DNA of 64,000 nt from Hortaea werneckii (GCA_037044905.1 JBAOKB010000013.1:1-64000), one strand, 5' to 3'. Counted from the first letter of the stretch, positions 10,132 through 23,096 are shown. Notes: generated from the letters alone by a model not told the origin. Numbers and translations are program-made.

Positions 10132-12165
10132 TTCGTCCGATTGATAGTTCTTGTAGCTTTAGCTCTAATTGTTGGACCTGTAATTTCCTTTTCAGAACTC
10201 ACGCTGCAAAAGGATTAGGTCTTCGGTGAACTTTCACAAATCAAGCAGAGTATGGTTTGCAGCGTTGAAACGAAGGAAGAAAGGAATCCGCGCAGTTCAG
10301 TTGGCTTTTATGTCTACTTCTCCGGACCATCGCCAAGTGTCTTCTGCTTGTGTATTTGGTTGCCATTGTACCCGTATCACTTCATACCTGCAAGCTCTTT
10401 GCATTTCCCTCACATGCCCGCAGCAAGCCGCGACGCCATCGCTCCTCTTCCAGAGAGTCCAAGACATGGAGACGGAGGAATTGTTGTTGACATCACATTC
10501 CGCGTATCCCAACGCTCAGTTGACATTGCGGTGTCTCCGAAGTCCTCCTCGACCGTCCAACCTCATGATTGCCAAGCGAGATGCCCACGGGGTCACCCTT
10601 GGCGTGACTTTCTCCACGAATTGTTGCTAGGCTTGGCCCAGTGATGCACACGTGCAACCTATGTGTATGCAAATCTTTGACCAGAGCAAAAATGGCGAGA
10701 TCTTGGAGTTCGATATATCGTTATCCGAGCTTTCGTTGTTGCAACAGTGAAAAAGTTCGGATCGTTCGGTACTGCGACGGCCACCGCCAACTCTGCAGCT
10801 CTGAAAGGTACTGTCCCACAATGTCTCCGAGAATTGTGATGTTGGAAAGACGAATGCGGCTTGGTATTTGTTGCGCGGTATATTCGATTTGAGGTCCAGT
10901 GCTCAAGGTCAATGGCCTGAAAACAACCCAGAGCCCACTTCACGATCCTGCGGCTGCGTCGAAGTGAGGTGTCAAGGCAAACCTCACGTAGTCCCTGTGT
11001 TGCAGAGAGCGATGCCAAAGATGTCGCACAGGCATCGACACTCGCGTTGGTCGTATCAATGGACACTCTGGGGCTAGAGCAATCTTTGAGGTTGCTGAAG
11101 ACTACCGAAGTGAACCATCAAGCTTCCACGGGAGCATGATGGATGAAGACTTTCATACTGTCGATTGCCATATGTGAAGGAGGTGTTAGCTGGCCGCATG
11201 ACTGCAGATGACTGCAGAGCTGCTCTCATGGTGTGGTCGACCAATTGGCTGTCTGTCGGTGAAGGAAAAGCGGAAAGGAGAAACCACTCGTCCTAATGGC
11301 CAGTTCAAACATTCGCTAACGCACGGTTTACCCGTAGTAATGACCTGTTGAATATCCTCAACGCAGCTTTCGATCAGCAAGGGGACAGCACACTGTGCTA
11401 AATGCTTTGGATCAAGATCCAGACACGGCATTCACGCACGAATCGTTCTAGTTGGCTGCTACGAGCGAAGCTCACATTAGCAGATAGGTCACGCAGAGAT
11501 AAGAAGACGTCGAATTGATTCTGAAACAGTCACCGTTCGTTGACGCAGGTCCTGGGCGTCGCTGTGAAACCCATCAACGGAGTCCCAACCTGGAATGACC
11601 CCGTGATTGCTAGTATGGCCAGGCAGCCAACTCACGGCGCGTTTCCAAGGTCTAGACAAGTGGCAATCTGAGCATCGCGTAATAGATGCAGTCTCGTGAT
11701 GGAGGTCTGCTTTCTATGTTTCGTGATAGCCTTCGAAGTAATGGTCTTCTGCGGTCAAGGTGTCCCAAGCAGATGCTAGGAGACCGCTGCCGCTCTTCAC
11801 CGTGATTGTATCTTCCTTGACAACGCAATGAATCGCTACTCGACGAGTAAATAACGTGTTCTGATGCCATTTTCACGCCTTGTCCTCGTACTTTCAACCA
11901 CGACAAAGGTCCATTCGGTGGTCTCGCAAAAGAATCGGTTGCAGGTGGCACATTCGGTGTCTTCCACAGTCACGCTAGCCCGAAAGAGCAACCTGGCGAG
12001 CCTGGAAGTTTAGTCCGTGCATCTGCAGGACTAGCCAAGCCGACCGAACCCTTCCACTCGCCCTTTCATCAAATATCTTTTTACACGTCGACATTCATCG
12101 ATAAGGAGGATTGGGTTTGTTTGAAGACCAATTTCGTCAATCACTTTCGCCGTTCTGCACCGTCC
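10132..12165. other. Two-kilobase gene-free region between divergent genes
   Basis: This region separates the pectate lyase promoter from the repeat-protein gene. Several 60-135-codon open frames occur on both strands, but they overlap, lack splice continuity and show no recognised motif. On the minus strand at about 11480-12000, short coding-like stretches switch frame and are cut by stops, which could be a decayed gene. No transposon ends or tandem repeats are visible. Confidence 0.5.
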
Positions 12166-15100
12166 ATGGCATAGTCTGCCGCGGACAGTTTGCAGGAGGC
12201 CGCACGCGTGAGGTTGGAGTTGCTGCGCATCGACGACCTCGCCGATGTTACCAACCTCGTGTCAGACTCATCATTGCAAGCTCGAGCTGACTTGGTTTCG
12301 TTAGAGACGTCTGCTCGCGATACCACAATGATGAGGCAGCGCGAGGGCAGTGAAGCCGGCAGCGACATCCTTGTGGGGCCTCCTGCTGGGCAACAGCCGC
12401 GCGTAGAGGTCAAGGGTGGGAGGTATCTCATCATTCGACTGGGCAAAGAAAAGTTGTCTAGTGTAGTGTTCCCTGACCGGAGCGATGAGGAAGATGAGTT
12501 TGGGATCAATGCCAGCGACGATTACGACGACTTCGCTGGACGAAACGCGAGGGGCACCTATTCCAAGGCGTACACTCTCCGTCATCCTGATATCGAATGG
12601 GTTCACCGCGGCCAAGGACGATATCTCCCTGCAGGAGAAATCAAGAGGTCCTTACCATCCGAGCCTGTTAAGCGGTCTAGGTACGTTGCCACCGCATTTC
12701 CTCCCCTTCAAAAATCTGTGGATCTGCTGGCGTTGCCTCAAAGTGTCGCGTTCAAAATCGGAGTCGCTAATCAATAACAGACACAGTCGCGTGACCGGCT
12801 CCAACCATGCAACCATCGATAATGACGCCTCAGTGACCGAGGGGCTGAGCAATCCAAATGATTTGAGTCGTACAACAACTACCCAACCATTGCCAGTCGC
12901 GCTGCAAGCCAGAGCTTCCAACGATTTCACAGATCGGCCCCCTCGTAAACGGAGAATCGTTGAACAGGAGTCATTGAATGATTCGCTGTCGACGCCACCA
13001 ACTACAGGTCTGAGGCAACGGCCATCGACACAGCTGACACCGTCGGCCTCTGAGATGCGTGCTGCTAGAATCGCGCGCCGAGCTCAGCCGGTGCAAAGCA
13101 TTGAGAGACAAGGGCGCACGATCCGTCGCTCCGATAGCTATGCTATCGCCGACACTAGCGACGAAGACTCCGAAGAAGAGAAGAAGGTCGAGCTTGGCGA
13201 CAAAGAGCCGACCTTCAGCAAGCAGTACGTTGACGCGCATCCTCGCGAAACCTTTTACCACGCGGGTAACGGTTGGTACAAGCGTGGAGAGCGTCCGCGA
13301 AAGAGCAGTACTCGCCACTCAGACTTTTCCGTTCCTGGTCTCCCAAAGGAGCAATCCAGATCATTCAGCCAAAAATTAGATCGGGCAAGATCTTATCATA
13401 AGGACGAGCTCGACGATTATCCAGGAATGGAATTCCATCACTGCGGGAATGGCTACTACCGTGTTGGTCCAGATCCGGCAGGCAAGCGTGGGAGCCATGT
13501 GGTCAAAGGTCCTAACGATGCAGGTCCGACCGGCTCTGGCACAGTCGACAAAGCCTACATGGTCGCTCATCCCGAAGAGGAATGGGTGCATCGTGGCGCA
13601 GGGAGATACTTGCGCAAATCTGAAGTAGAGAGATTGGATCTTGAGGCTGGGGCTTCGGCCACACCTGTGCCGAGTGCAAAAACGGAGCCAGAGCCTCAGC
13701 AGACGTATGACAAGCAGTATGCCATCATGAATGGCATGGAGAATTTCCATCACGTCGGCGGTGGGCGGTACAGAAGGTCTTATCCCGTGACCGAAAACCC
13801 CGAGGCCGAGAGCGAAGATGAATCAGGGAGGCTCTATGGCAAGGCGTATGTTGATGCGCATCCGAACGAGGAGTTTCACCATCGCGGTCAGGGTCGATAC
13901 GCAAGAGGCCCTAAACCGGTCTTCACAGCCCCGATTGCACGTGACAAGGACGAAAGTGAGGGAGCGAGCGAGACTGCATATGACGAGGGGGTCAGTGCGC
14001 CGGCAACAAAGAAGGATGAGCTTTTCGACACATCCTACGTCGCCAAGCATCCAGATATCACATTCTACCACAAAGGTCAAGGGCGCTGGGCCAAAGGTCT
14101 GCCACCGCCTGGTAGTCACAACAAAGTTGCTGTTCGTGGACCTGGAGCAGCAGAATACCAAGCGCGGCGCCAGAGCGAAGACGAGGAGTTTAAGGAGGAT
14201 CCTGCGCTCAAGGGCGCGCCCCCTTTGACGGCACTTGTTACTCGCGAAGAGGGTCCCACCAAATTCCCAACCATCAATTGGTACTACAGAGGTGGTGGCA
14301 AGTGGAGCCGCATCTCGAAGTTCGAAGCGGAGGCGAGAGGTGAGCCCACGTACCGGGAGAAGTTGGCTCTGGCGTCAAAGCGCAGAAGGCAAGCGAGGAT
14401 GGGTGAAGACCCGGAAGCACAGATCGGGGACGAGTCTGTCGTTGGAGAGACAGGCACCATGGAAGATAACGAACTTGACTACAGCAAGCTTTTGGCCAAG
14501 CACATGAAGCCACCACGCGACCAGTCAGAGGAGGGTACTCGGACGGAGAAGCCCAAGCGCAGGAAGCCGAGAAAGCAGCGCGCCACACTCGGTCGCGATG
14601 GCGACGACGCGGGGCCAAGCAAGCCTGCGACGCCGCCAGAGCCCATCACGATGCTTACAGAAGAGGAAGATGTACTTGGCCCCGACGACTTGGTCCCCCT
14701 CTATGGGGAGTGGCCCGCTGACGAACAACCACATGACCCCCTCGACCGGCTGTACCGCAAGACATACAAGCCCATCAATACTGAAGCAATGCACAATGCC
14801 CTGACGAAGCACCCAGTAGAGGCGCGCCCGACTTCTGTACTGTACAACCTCGCGGATCACTTTTCTGGGCTCTTGGCACAACTTCAAGAAGAATATCTTG
14901 AGGTCGATCGTATTATAGCACCCCACGCCAAGGTGCCGCGGAAGCCAGCGAAGGGCGGCCGCGAGCCCATCGACCCCATGGTGTTTGAGGACAAGAAGGA
15001 GGCGGACCTGTATGACTATGCATTCGATCCGCGCAAGATCGGCGAGCAGGATCCGCAAGCACAGAAGATCGTTCGGGATGCAGAAGGACGAGAGCTCAGG

Positions 15101-15808
15101 AAGCGTCGCAACAGGTCTGGCGTCGATGCTGCGGAGACCGTGCCTGGCTGGGACTTCGGCGAAGGCGCCGGCGGCGCGGGTGCCAAGAGGCAGAGCCGAC
15201 AGCCGCATCGCTTCGAATCCGTCGTCGAACCACCCCGTAGACGCGGCCGGGCTTCCAACATTGCTGGAAACGCTAACAGCAAAGCCGGCAGCCTGACGCC
15301 TGACCGCGCCGCCACCCCGAGTGGCAACTCACAGAGCATCCAGGGCAGCTTTGTAGGTGGGAGCTACGTCCCCGCCACCGCTGGCAGGTGGAAGGGCCAT
15401 GTGCCCAAGCGGGTTGCGGAGTTGAAGGAGAACCCTACCCCTGCCCCCAACCCCGCTCCTAGTACGACCCCTGACGGTAGGCCCAGGAAGGGCAGGCCAC
15501 CGGGGAGCAAGAATTTGCATAAGAGGAGTGATGCTGGGATCAAGAAGGGACCTAGAAAGAAGAAGGTGGTTGAAGGCGCTGATGGGGCAACTGGTGCTAC
15601 GGCAGGGCCTTCGAACCCCGCTGCTGGGACCCCCGAATCGACAGGTGCGGACACGCGTGCAGACGGTACAATGAACATCAACGGTGGAACAATGGCGGGT
15701 CCCTCAAAGGGCACAGCGGTGATGGAGCAAGGAGCGGGCATGGGGCAGAACAAGCCTGCTGGAGGCGAGAGGCAGGTCTACAATCCGCTCGATTACTACA
15801 TCCAGTAG
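12166..15808 (+). CDS. Nuclear-looking protein with eight HP/HxGxGRY repeats and a basic AT-hook-like tail
   Basis: Exon 1 ends at 12680, the intron is 12681-12780 (gtacgt...aacag), and exon 2 runs from 12781 to TAG at 15808. The safe start is ATG 12328, giving 1126 aa. The same frame stays open and protein-like up to ATG 12166 except for one TAG at 12172-12174. About eight ~25-residue repeats follow the pattern Y-x-K-x-Y-x3-H-P-x3-(F/W)-x-H-x-G-x-G-R-Y: near 12556, 13211, 13390, 13541, 13703, 13831, 14023 and 14265 (the last partial). A separate C-terminal domain (about 14720-15110) has 'PTSVLYNLADHFSGLL', 'HAKVPRKPAKGGREP' and 'EADLYDYAFDPRKIG'. The tail contains 'RPRKGRPPGSKN' (AT-hook-like) and basic clusters. 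This suggests chromatin association. I do not recognise the exact family. Confidence 0.8.
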
Positions 15809-17645
15809 TGCATCCAAGGTTGGCAACGGACACGTCAACACCGATGCAGATGCGGGCCTTGGGCAGAATGGGCTTTTCAATGGCAAGAGGGTAGCACTGT
15901 CATGCACTTGATCATACATTCAGCGAAGCGATGAAGGGTGCAACGGGGCAGGTCGGTGATTACGGAGGAGGCGAGTACTGTGCGAGATAAGCGTCATGGC
16001 TGCGAAAGGCAGCGCTATAATCCTCTTGACTACTGCTTTCAGAATGTGATGGAGAGGAAGTTGAGCGGAAGTTATCACGTGTAGTTCTAAACGGAGGTAG
16101 CACTGTACTTGTGTCTTTGAAAATGCTCATAATGTTCCATGCCACAATAATTTTATGTGCGGAATCCTGTCAGTAATATGGGCAAGGTGACTAGTTAAGC
16201 CATGTCCAATATGGTTACATGCCGTGAATATTCAGATGGCTCAAGACACAGAGTCCTTAAGGTCCGCACCAACAAACGGCTTGTAGCGAATGCCAATCTG
16301 GTGGACCTGCACTGTGCCTTGAACTCACCTGCAGCTGCGTTTTATGATGTAAACCCAGATGATGTCACATACGGGCGCGCTAACGCGGTCTGACGCCACT
16401 AATGATGCAGGGCCCTGGGCCCTAACGACTTTTTCGAAACCTCAGCGGAGTCAGCGCGTTTTTCCAAGCGGCTGGTGACGCGAGTGTGGATAAGGGAGCG
16501 ACCGTGAGATGCGTGCGGTTGCGCGCAATTGGCGTCAGCAATATCTCATCTTGGAGCCTCAGAGGGGCTGCTAAACGACTGATCTGCGTCTGGAGGGTGG
16601 GAGCAAAACCTGCCTTGGTCGAGCTAGATTGACGCGTCTGTTTCTGAAGACTGGCATCTGGGCTACGAGTACATAGTAGGTGTCTGCATAATGGTAGCTT
16701 ATGAAAGCGTAGCGGAGCCCATCAAACCCAGCCGGAGACAGCGGAAAGTTTGGCGTCGGCAGGAACGTTGACAGCAGCATCTGGATCATCTAGACCGCGT
16801 CAAGGTGGAACGGCGGGCTCATAGGACAGAAAAGTAGATAGTCGAACAAATGCGCAGTTTTTCTTCTCTCGTGACGACCAACCGCATCATTTCCAAACGC
16901 TCCCCTCTACCCATCCCACACTACTGCCTCTCTGCTCTTCTCGCGCGAACCATTGAACAGAAATGCTGACGCGCTAGGGAACTGGACAACCCACGGCGTT
17001 CTACCGGCATTTCCGCCAACCACCCCTACCGTCTCCAATCGACATCGCAGGCACCACGCGCATCGAGGGGCACTTTAACGACGCATTTTTTTCTGGGCTC
17101 TGCGCCAAGAACGCTGTCGGCATTCTGCAAAATTGGATTTGAGAGCAGTGCTGTTGGTGACGAGGAAGCAATTTAAAAACCATGGGGTGGGATATCCAAG
17201 TAAGTCGTTCATGGATTTCCTCCAGTCACATTCATGAATTTCCCATTTGGCGAGATCACGATGCGCGACCCGGGGCACAGCGGGACATGTTCCAGAGGCG
17301 CGGATCGTGTTGAGGTGCTCCTGTCCCATATGCAGGCGTCTTTGTTTAGGGCGATGACGTAGGGTCTTGCCTGTACGCTAAGCCAAGCAACGTCACTCGC
17401 GGCGTTCCTCGCCCCTCCACTCAAGTGCCTGCCAGATGCATCATCACCATCTGAATCGCCTGCTTTGCTGCTACTATACCTCGCGCGGCTCTTCTGGCTT
17501 TCTGGAGGCCTTGAACATCCCACAATCCCTCTTCGGTGGCAGCTTCTTCCACACGCCCCCACCGTCATTGCTTATCCATCTTTTCACATCGAAGCTTTTG
17601 TCATTTGCCTCCCGCTGGCCTTAGCAATACAACCCCCGTCTGACC
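15809..17645. other. Intergenic: 3' end of repeat-protein gene and promoter of kinase gene
   Basis: This 1.84 kb stretch has no supportable gene. At about 16003-16041 it encodes a short echo (ERQ-x-YNPLDY) of the last residues of the preceding gene, described under findings. The final 250 bp before 17646 are pyrimidine-rich, like a fungal core promoter. Confidence 0.5.
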
Positions 17646-19908
17646 ATGTCGACCATACAGAACCTCAAAAACTTTATTCGGCACGGCAAACAAGCCCGTG
17701 ATGCCCGATCACCGCAAGACCAAGCCACTACCCATGTCTCAAACGTCCACGCCCAGCAGCACCGCGGCCATGGCCAAAATCAGCACATGGGCATAAGCGA
17801 ACCGAATGTCTACGAGCACAAGCCGATTCAACATCCTGCACCGCAAAACGAATTCTCTGCACAGCCTAACGACAACCGGGGTCAGGCTGCAAGAGCAGGT
17901 CATGCCGCCGCCGGAGCGGTTGATCAGCAGCAGAAGAAAGACCAGAAGCAGAAAGACTACGACAACTCTGTTATCGAGCGTATAGTAGCCGAAGAGCGCG
18001 AGAGCAAGGGGAAGCTGCCGAAATACCCCGGGCTGGAACGATGGCAGCTTATCGAGAAGATGGGCGACGGCGCCTTCAGCAACGTTTACCGCGCGAAGGA
18101 TACGACAGGCCAATACGGCGAGGCGGCGATCAAAGTCGTGAGGAAGTTTGAAATGAACTCAACTCAGGTAAGTTCCGCCTTTCTTCTTGTGAAATGCTTG
18201 CTTCGTCACTCCGTCCATGTTTTGCGGTATACCTATTTTTTCTTGTCTACTTGCATATGAAACTTTACCGACACGGATGCCTTAGGGCGGCGTCGTCCAC
18301 CCGGACTTCGAAAACAAAGCAAAGAAGAACGTGGAGGTGCGCAAACAACAGCATGCTAGGCAAAACCCATTCCTCGTGGCAGCGCATTCTGCTATGAGAT
18401 TCCCGCGAGGAGCGATCACTGACGTCATAAATACGACAGCGCGCAAACATCCTCAAGGAGGTCCAGATCATGCGCCAATTAGACCACCCGAACATCGTTT
18501 CCCTACTCGACTTTTCCGAATCAAGGCAATATTACTACATCGTCCTCGAACTATGTCCTGGAGGCGAGCTTTTCCACCAGATCGTGCGCTTGACATACTT
18601 TAGCGAGGACCTGTCACGCCACGTCATTTTGCAGGTGGCAAAGGCTCTGGAATACCTCCATGAGGAAGCTGGTGTTGTGCACCGGTACGTTGTTCCCTCA
18701 ATGATGTTGAAAAATCTCGACTCACATCTAGCAGTGACATCAAGCCCGAGAATCTTCTCTTTTACCCAGTCCCCTTTATCCCGACCAAGAACCCGAAGCC
18801 GAAAGACCCTAATGAAGAAGACAAGGAAGACGAGGGCGAATTCGTGCCCGGTGTTGGTTCCGGTGGGATCGGCCATATCAAGATTGCGGATTTCGGTCTG
18901 AGCAAGGTCATCTGGGATACCCAAACCATGACGCCATGCGGTACAGTCGGCTATACCGCACCCGAGATTGTGAAGGACGAGCGCTACTCGAAGAGTGTCG
19001 ATATGTGGGCTCTGGGATGCGTGTTATACACGTTACTCTGCGGGTTCCCGCCGTTCTACGACGAATCCATCCAGGTCCTGACAGAAAAGGTCGCGAGGGG
19101 ACAGTACACTTTCCTATCACCTTGGTGGGATGACATTTCGAAGTCTGCCCAGGACCTTGTCTCGCATCTTTTGACGGTCGACCCGGAGAAGCGCTACGAC
19201 ATCGGCCAGTTCCTCAACCACCCTTGGATTCGCCAATCCAACGAGCCTACTCACGCTGCGGCCGACGCGCCGCCTCTTGCGACACCTCTCCCGCAGAAGA
19301 GCGCCGGTCCCGGCTCCGCTGACCTTGTGTCTCCCGTCAAGCCCAACTTCCAGTACCTTGACGAGACACCTGGCGCAGGCAAGCAGATGGATTTCCGTTC
19401 TCCAGGTGCCGTCAACTTGCGTGAAGTCTTCGATGTTTCTTACTCTGTCCACAGACAGGAAGAGGAAGGCAAGCGGCGCAAGAACTTCAAGCAGGGCTTC
19501 CGCGGTGGCAATGGCCTCAACTCCTTGAATGCCCTTGACGAGGAATACGACGATGACGAGTTCGAGGCAGAGTCACAGCCATACGTACCAAACCAGGCCA
19601 ATCCGCCCGCTAAGGTACCTAAGGCAGGCGGCGCTGATGTGGCTGGGATGGAGAAGCAAATGAGGAATACGAATCTCTCTGCAGCCGCACAAGCACGGCA
19701 GGCGAATGCACCGAGGACAACCAACCAACCGCAGGCTAGAGGTTATGGTCAGCACTCGCCTGAGGTGGCTGCGGCTGCTAAGAGGCAGGTGCGTAAGCCT
19801 GGCGCGTTCGAGCTGAACTTGGACAACTCGACCTTGCTCGGCCGGAGAGGCAAGAAGGCGACGCCCGAGGCTTCAAGTGGTCTCAGAAATGAGACGGTGG
19901 TGCAGTAG
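17646..19908 (+). CDS. Rck2/Srk1-type serine/threonine protein kinase
   Basis: Exons are 17646-18167, 18286-18336, 18440-18684 and 18735-19908. The introns of 118, 103 and 50 bp are all GT-AG and phase-consistent, giving 663 aa. The kinase domain spans about residues 129-437: glycine loop 'GDGAFSNVY', VAIK-equivalent lysine in 'AAIKVVRK', 'HRDIKPEN' catalytic loop split by intron 3, 'DFG', activation segment 'CGTVGYTAPE', and 'HPWI' at the end. An insert of about 35 residues between the catalytic loop and DFG (including 'PVPFIPTKNPKPKDP') is characteristic of the Rck/Srk CaMK-like group. In yeasts these kinases are phosphorylated by Hog1/Sty1-type MAP kinases and control translation and cell cycle under stress; that role here is by family. 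The N-terminus is Gln/His-rich and disordered. Confidence 0.9.
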
Positions 19909-20570
19909 AGCGTTTGAGATGTATCAGCGCATGCTCACGGAAGATGAAAAGCGATTCGCAGTGCTTAAGGTCTTGAGAACGCATGCGATATCTTTATGGG
20001 GAAGGCACTTGTAAGGGCGAGGAGGAAAACGAGAGTTATATCAGCAACGGATGAAGCTCCCGGCGAGTTTCATGAGGGAAATCTGATTGTCTCTTCAGCA
20101 TACAGTATGGCGTTTTAGGAGTATCTACCGTCTCCACCGATAAGCGCCTGATGGGTGATAGGCGCATAGAGGGTCACGTAGCAGATGTAGTCAATGCAGT
20201 AATGGGTATGATTACAAGACCATCTTCTCTTCGATTTCGTTTTGCCCTCTACCCACATGGATGAGTTTTTGGACTTGTCCTGTAGGATCTTGAACCTGTG
20301 TCTGCCAAGTGCCTGCGAATCGCCTTCGTGCTGCAAGGGACCACATCCAGGGCTGTTGTGACGGAAGCTCGGGGCGCTCCAATACGCGAGCGCTTGGTTG
20401 TGCAGGGGCATTAAGCTTCACTCCGCATTGGGGACAGCTTCTTGTGCAAACCACCACCCTTGATGTCACATTGTCAACATCTCACCACGAATACCTGAAT
20501 ACCTCTTATCGCTTCGTCGATCACACTTTGACTGCTCGCCAACATTACTCGCCGTAAACCATCTGCCGAC
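19909..20570. other. Intergenic between kinase and MTC1 genes
   Basis: These 662 bp hold the kinase 3' UTR and the promoter of the next plus-strand gene. A short minus-strand frame (20115-20469) lacks motifs. Nothing else is evident. Confidence 0.45.
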
Positions 20571-22263
20571 ATGGCCCGCAAAGGCGCCGATGACCTTCTC
20601 GCCGAGCTCGATCAGCTGGGAGTGGAAGACAAGCAGGGAGCAGCAGCGGGCTCGCAACAGAAGTCTGCGGCCAAAGATCAAGCCAAACAGACAAAGAAAG
20701 AAGCTGGACAGGAGGATGAGGATGTGCTTGCAGATCTCCAGGCGCAACTGGCCGCCAAACCGCAGAGCTCTAGGCCTGGCACGCCGCGGATGAGCTCAAG
20801 TACCACGAGCGGGACGAACAAGAGTCCCAAGAGAGCAGAGCATACCCCAGCGTCATCTGGGCCGCCTAGTGGGAGGAACAGTGAGGACAGATTGAGGAGC
20901 GCACCTGCTGCACAACCCCGCAAGAGCGGCGAGGAGACCCGTCCTTATCACCAGAGCTCCACCCCCAGCGCTTCAGAGGACCAGCAGCAGGAGAAAGCTG
21001 CAGCGTCCGAACAGACTCGACAAGAACAGCAAGCGGGAGGTGGATGGTGGGGAAGCATGTTCAGCGCTGCTAGCGCGGCAGTGAAGCAGGCTGAGAGCAT
21101 CGCAAAGGAGATTCGAGGCAATGAAGAAGCTCAGAAATGGGCCGAGCAAGTTAAGGGCAACATTACCAATCTTCAATCATTCGGTATGAGACACCACCTC
21201 TTGCATCCTACATCCTCCCCGAACCTTGATTTAATTTCTCGCACGTGCCTGCCAGGATGACTTACTGACCGTGACTTGTCTTACAGGTGGCGAGCTCCGC
21301 AACCGCGCCATGCCCACGTTTACCACCCTCCTCTCACACATCGCGCCACCTATCTCCGCGCACGAACGCCTTCAGATCCACGCGACGCACGATATCCAGA
21401 ACTACCCCTCCCTCGACCCCCTCATCTACTCCACCTTCTCCCGCATCATGTCCCAAGTCGAAGGCGGCGACCTCCTCGTCATCCAACGCGGGAGCGAGAA
21501 CCGTCCCGGCCGCACAAGAGGCGAGAGCAGTGCTGCTGAGAAAGGCTACCGGGGCGGGGTCCTCGGTAGCGGGAACGGCTGGAGCGACGGGCCCTGGTGG
21601 CGCGAGGAAGGCGTCGTGCGCAACCTCAGCATCGTCCCCGGTCTGAAAGAAGGAAGCCGCCTCGCGCGCGTGTCGGCGGAAAGCTACGCGAGGGAATTCT
21701 TCGAGGCGCGCGGGGGCGTGGAGGAGGCGGCGAAGAAGGCGGCTGAGACCCTGTCCGAGTCCAACCCCACGCGGTCCAGTGATATCTTCCTCGCCATCCA
21801 GGCCGTGAGTTATGCTGCCGATCGGGAGTTATTCGCTGATTCCCAGCGGGATGAGCACGGGGGCGAGAAGAAGAAGGAAGGAGAAGGGAATGTGGTCCCC
21901 CCTGAGGAAGAGGTGGAGGAGCTGGTTTGCTTCGCTATCTACTTGCATGATCCTATGCACAGTCTCTCCTTCTCCGGAGTCAGCCAGCCTTTCCCGGCTA
22001 AGTGGGCGAGCTGGCTCGATGCGAGCAGTTCCGAGGGCGGTGGCGCGCTGCCTGAGAGCGTCAGGGAGATTATCGAGAGCGGAGGCGTCGATCCGCGTGA
22101 GTGGGTTGCTGAATGGGTGGAGGAAATCCTGTCGACGTCCGTCGGTGTGGTTGCACAGCGGTACGTCGCGAGACGTATGGGCGTTGGCGAAGGTGGATTG
22201 GGGCGGGGAAAGCGACGGGCGGAGGAAGAAGGGGTTGGAGGGGAGGCGGCGAGGGCTATTTAG
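20571..22263 (+). CDS. mtc1: Maintenance of telomere capping protein 1 family (DUF5427)
   Basis: Exons are 20571-21183 and 21287-22263, separated by a 103-bp intron (gtatga...ttacag) that splits a Gly codon; the product is 529 aa. The N-terminus 'DDLLAELDQLG' and an Ala/Gln/Ser-rich disordered segment lead to a Trp-rich amphipathic stretch ('GGWWGSMFSAASAAVKQAE'), then 'NEEAQKWAEQVKGNI', 'ELRNRAMPTFTTLLSHIAPPI', 'HATHDIQNYPSLDPLIYSTF' and 'GDLLVIQRG', all typical of fungal Mtc1. A C-terminal 'FAIYLHDPMHSLSFSGVSQPF' block is also conserved. The yeast gene interacts genetically with the telomere-capping mutant cdc13-1, and the protein is found in the cytoplasm and in vesicle fractions. The molecular function is not settled. 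Confidence 0.88.
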
Positions 22264-23096
22264 ATCAAGGGGTGGTGGATGCTTTATGCCGGGAGCAGTT
22301 CTCGAGTCCCGCGTCTGGTAGCCCAGGCCAAGGAAGTGGACGAATTGATAATGCGCGTATGAACGAAATAGTATTTGCAACCTACTCTGCTGAACCAGAA
22401 GAAAGAATGAGGCTTGCCGTCTAAGAGCCGATGGGAGTGGCTCTCAGGACTTATGCTCTTGTTGTCAGCCGCAATGTTGTGAATCTTCTCAAGACACAGC
22501 TGGAATCAGTATGCATCCCATCCGTCTCAGGAAAATCCAAGACATAACACAGTACAGAGTTCGGAATACCTTAGTATGATTTTGTTCTGAAATAAGAATT
22601 TACGCTACCTGGTAATGCCACGCACGTTGTGCACGCGGTGAGGAAATTCGCCGATGTCAAAAACCCTTCCACGTTTTGCCGGCCCTGATCTGCCGAGATT
22701 TCAAGCCCCGCTGTGCCCCACGCAGCTCACGATCCTAGCCCTCTTCCCGACGTCAACAACCAGGGCTTGGCTATGCATCCCTCGGCCTGCCTACTCGGTT
22801 GGACGAAGCGGCAAAGCGATGTCAGCGAGGAGGGACCGGGTTGGTAATCCAATCCATGGGACGGACGGATCGCGGAAGTCTACCGCGGTGTATGGCAAAG
22901 GTCATATTGTATGTAGACGACAATCCATAGTTTTGATAGCACAACAGTGGTTTTCAGATCGTGACATCCCTATCGGACAGGCCCGCTTTAGATCTCACAG
23001 CAAAGTGCGAATACTTGAAGGAGTTAAAGGACGGCTGACGCCACGCTAGGATCTGGAGAAAGCCAGAGTCAGCAGCACGTTACGCTACGAACGAGG
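22264..23096. promoter_or_regulatory. Promoter region of the aldehyde dehydrogenase gene
   Basis: An 833-bp intergenic stretch between two plus-strand genes. It contains a CCTCGG hexamer at 22780-22785, about 310 bp before the ATG, matching the FarA/FarB core. The 131-codon open frame at 22654-23049 has no motif and is not supported. Confidence 0.4.

Noticed and set aside
11480..12000. Coding-like fragments on the minus strand, possibly a decayed gene
   Set aside because: Stretches of 40-50 codons in alternating frames look protein-like, but I cannot join them with splice sites or name a family. At this GC content such open runs arise by chance.
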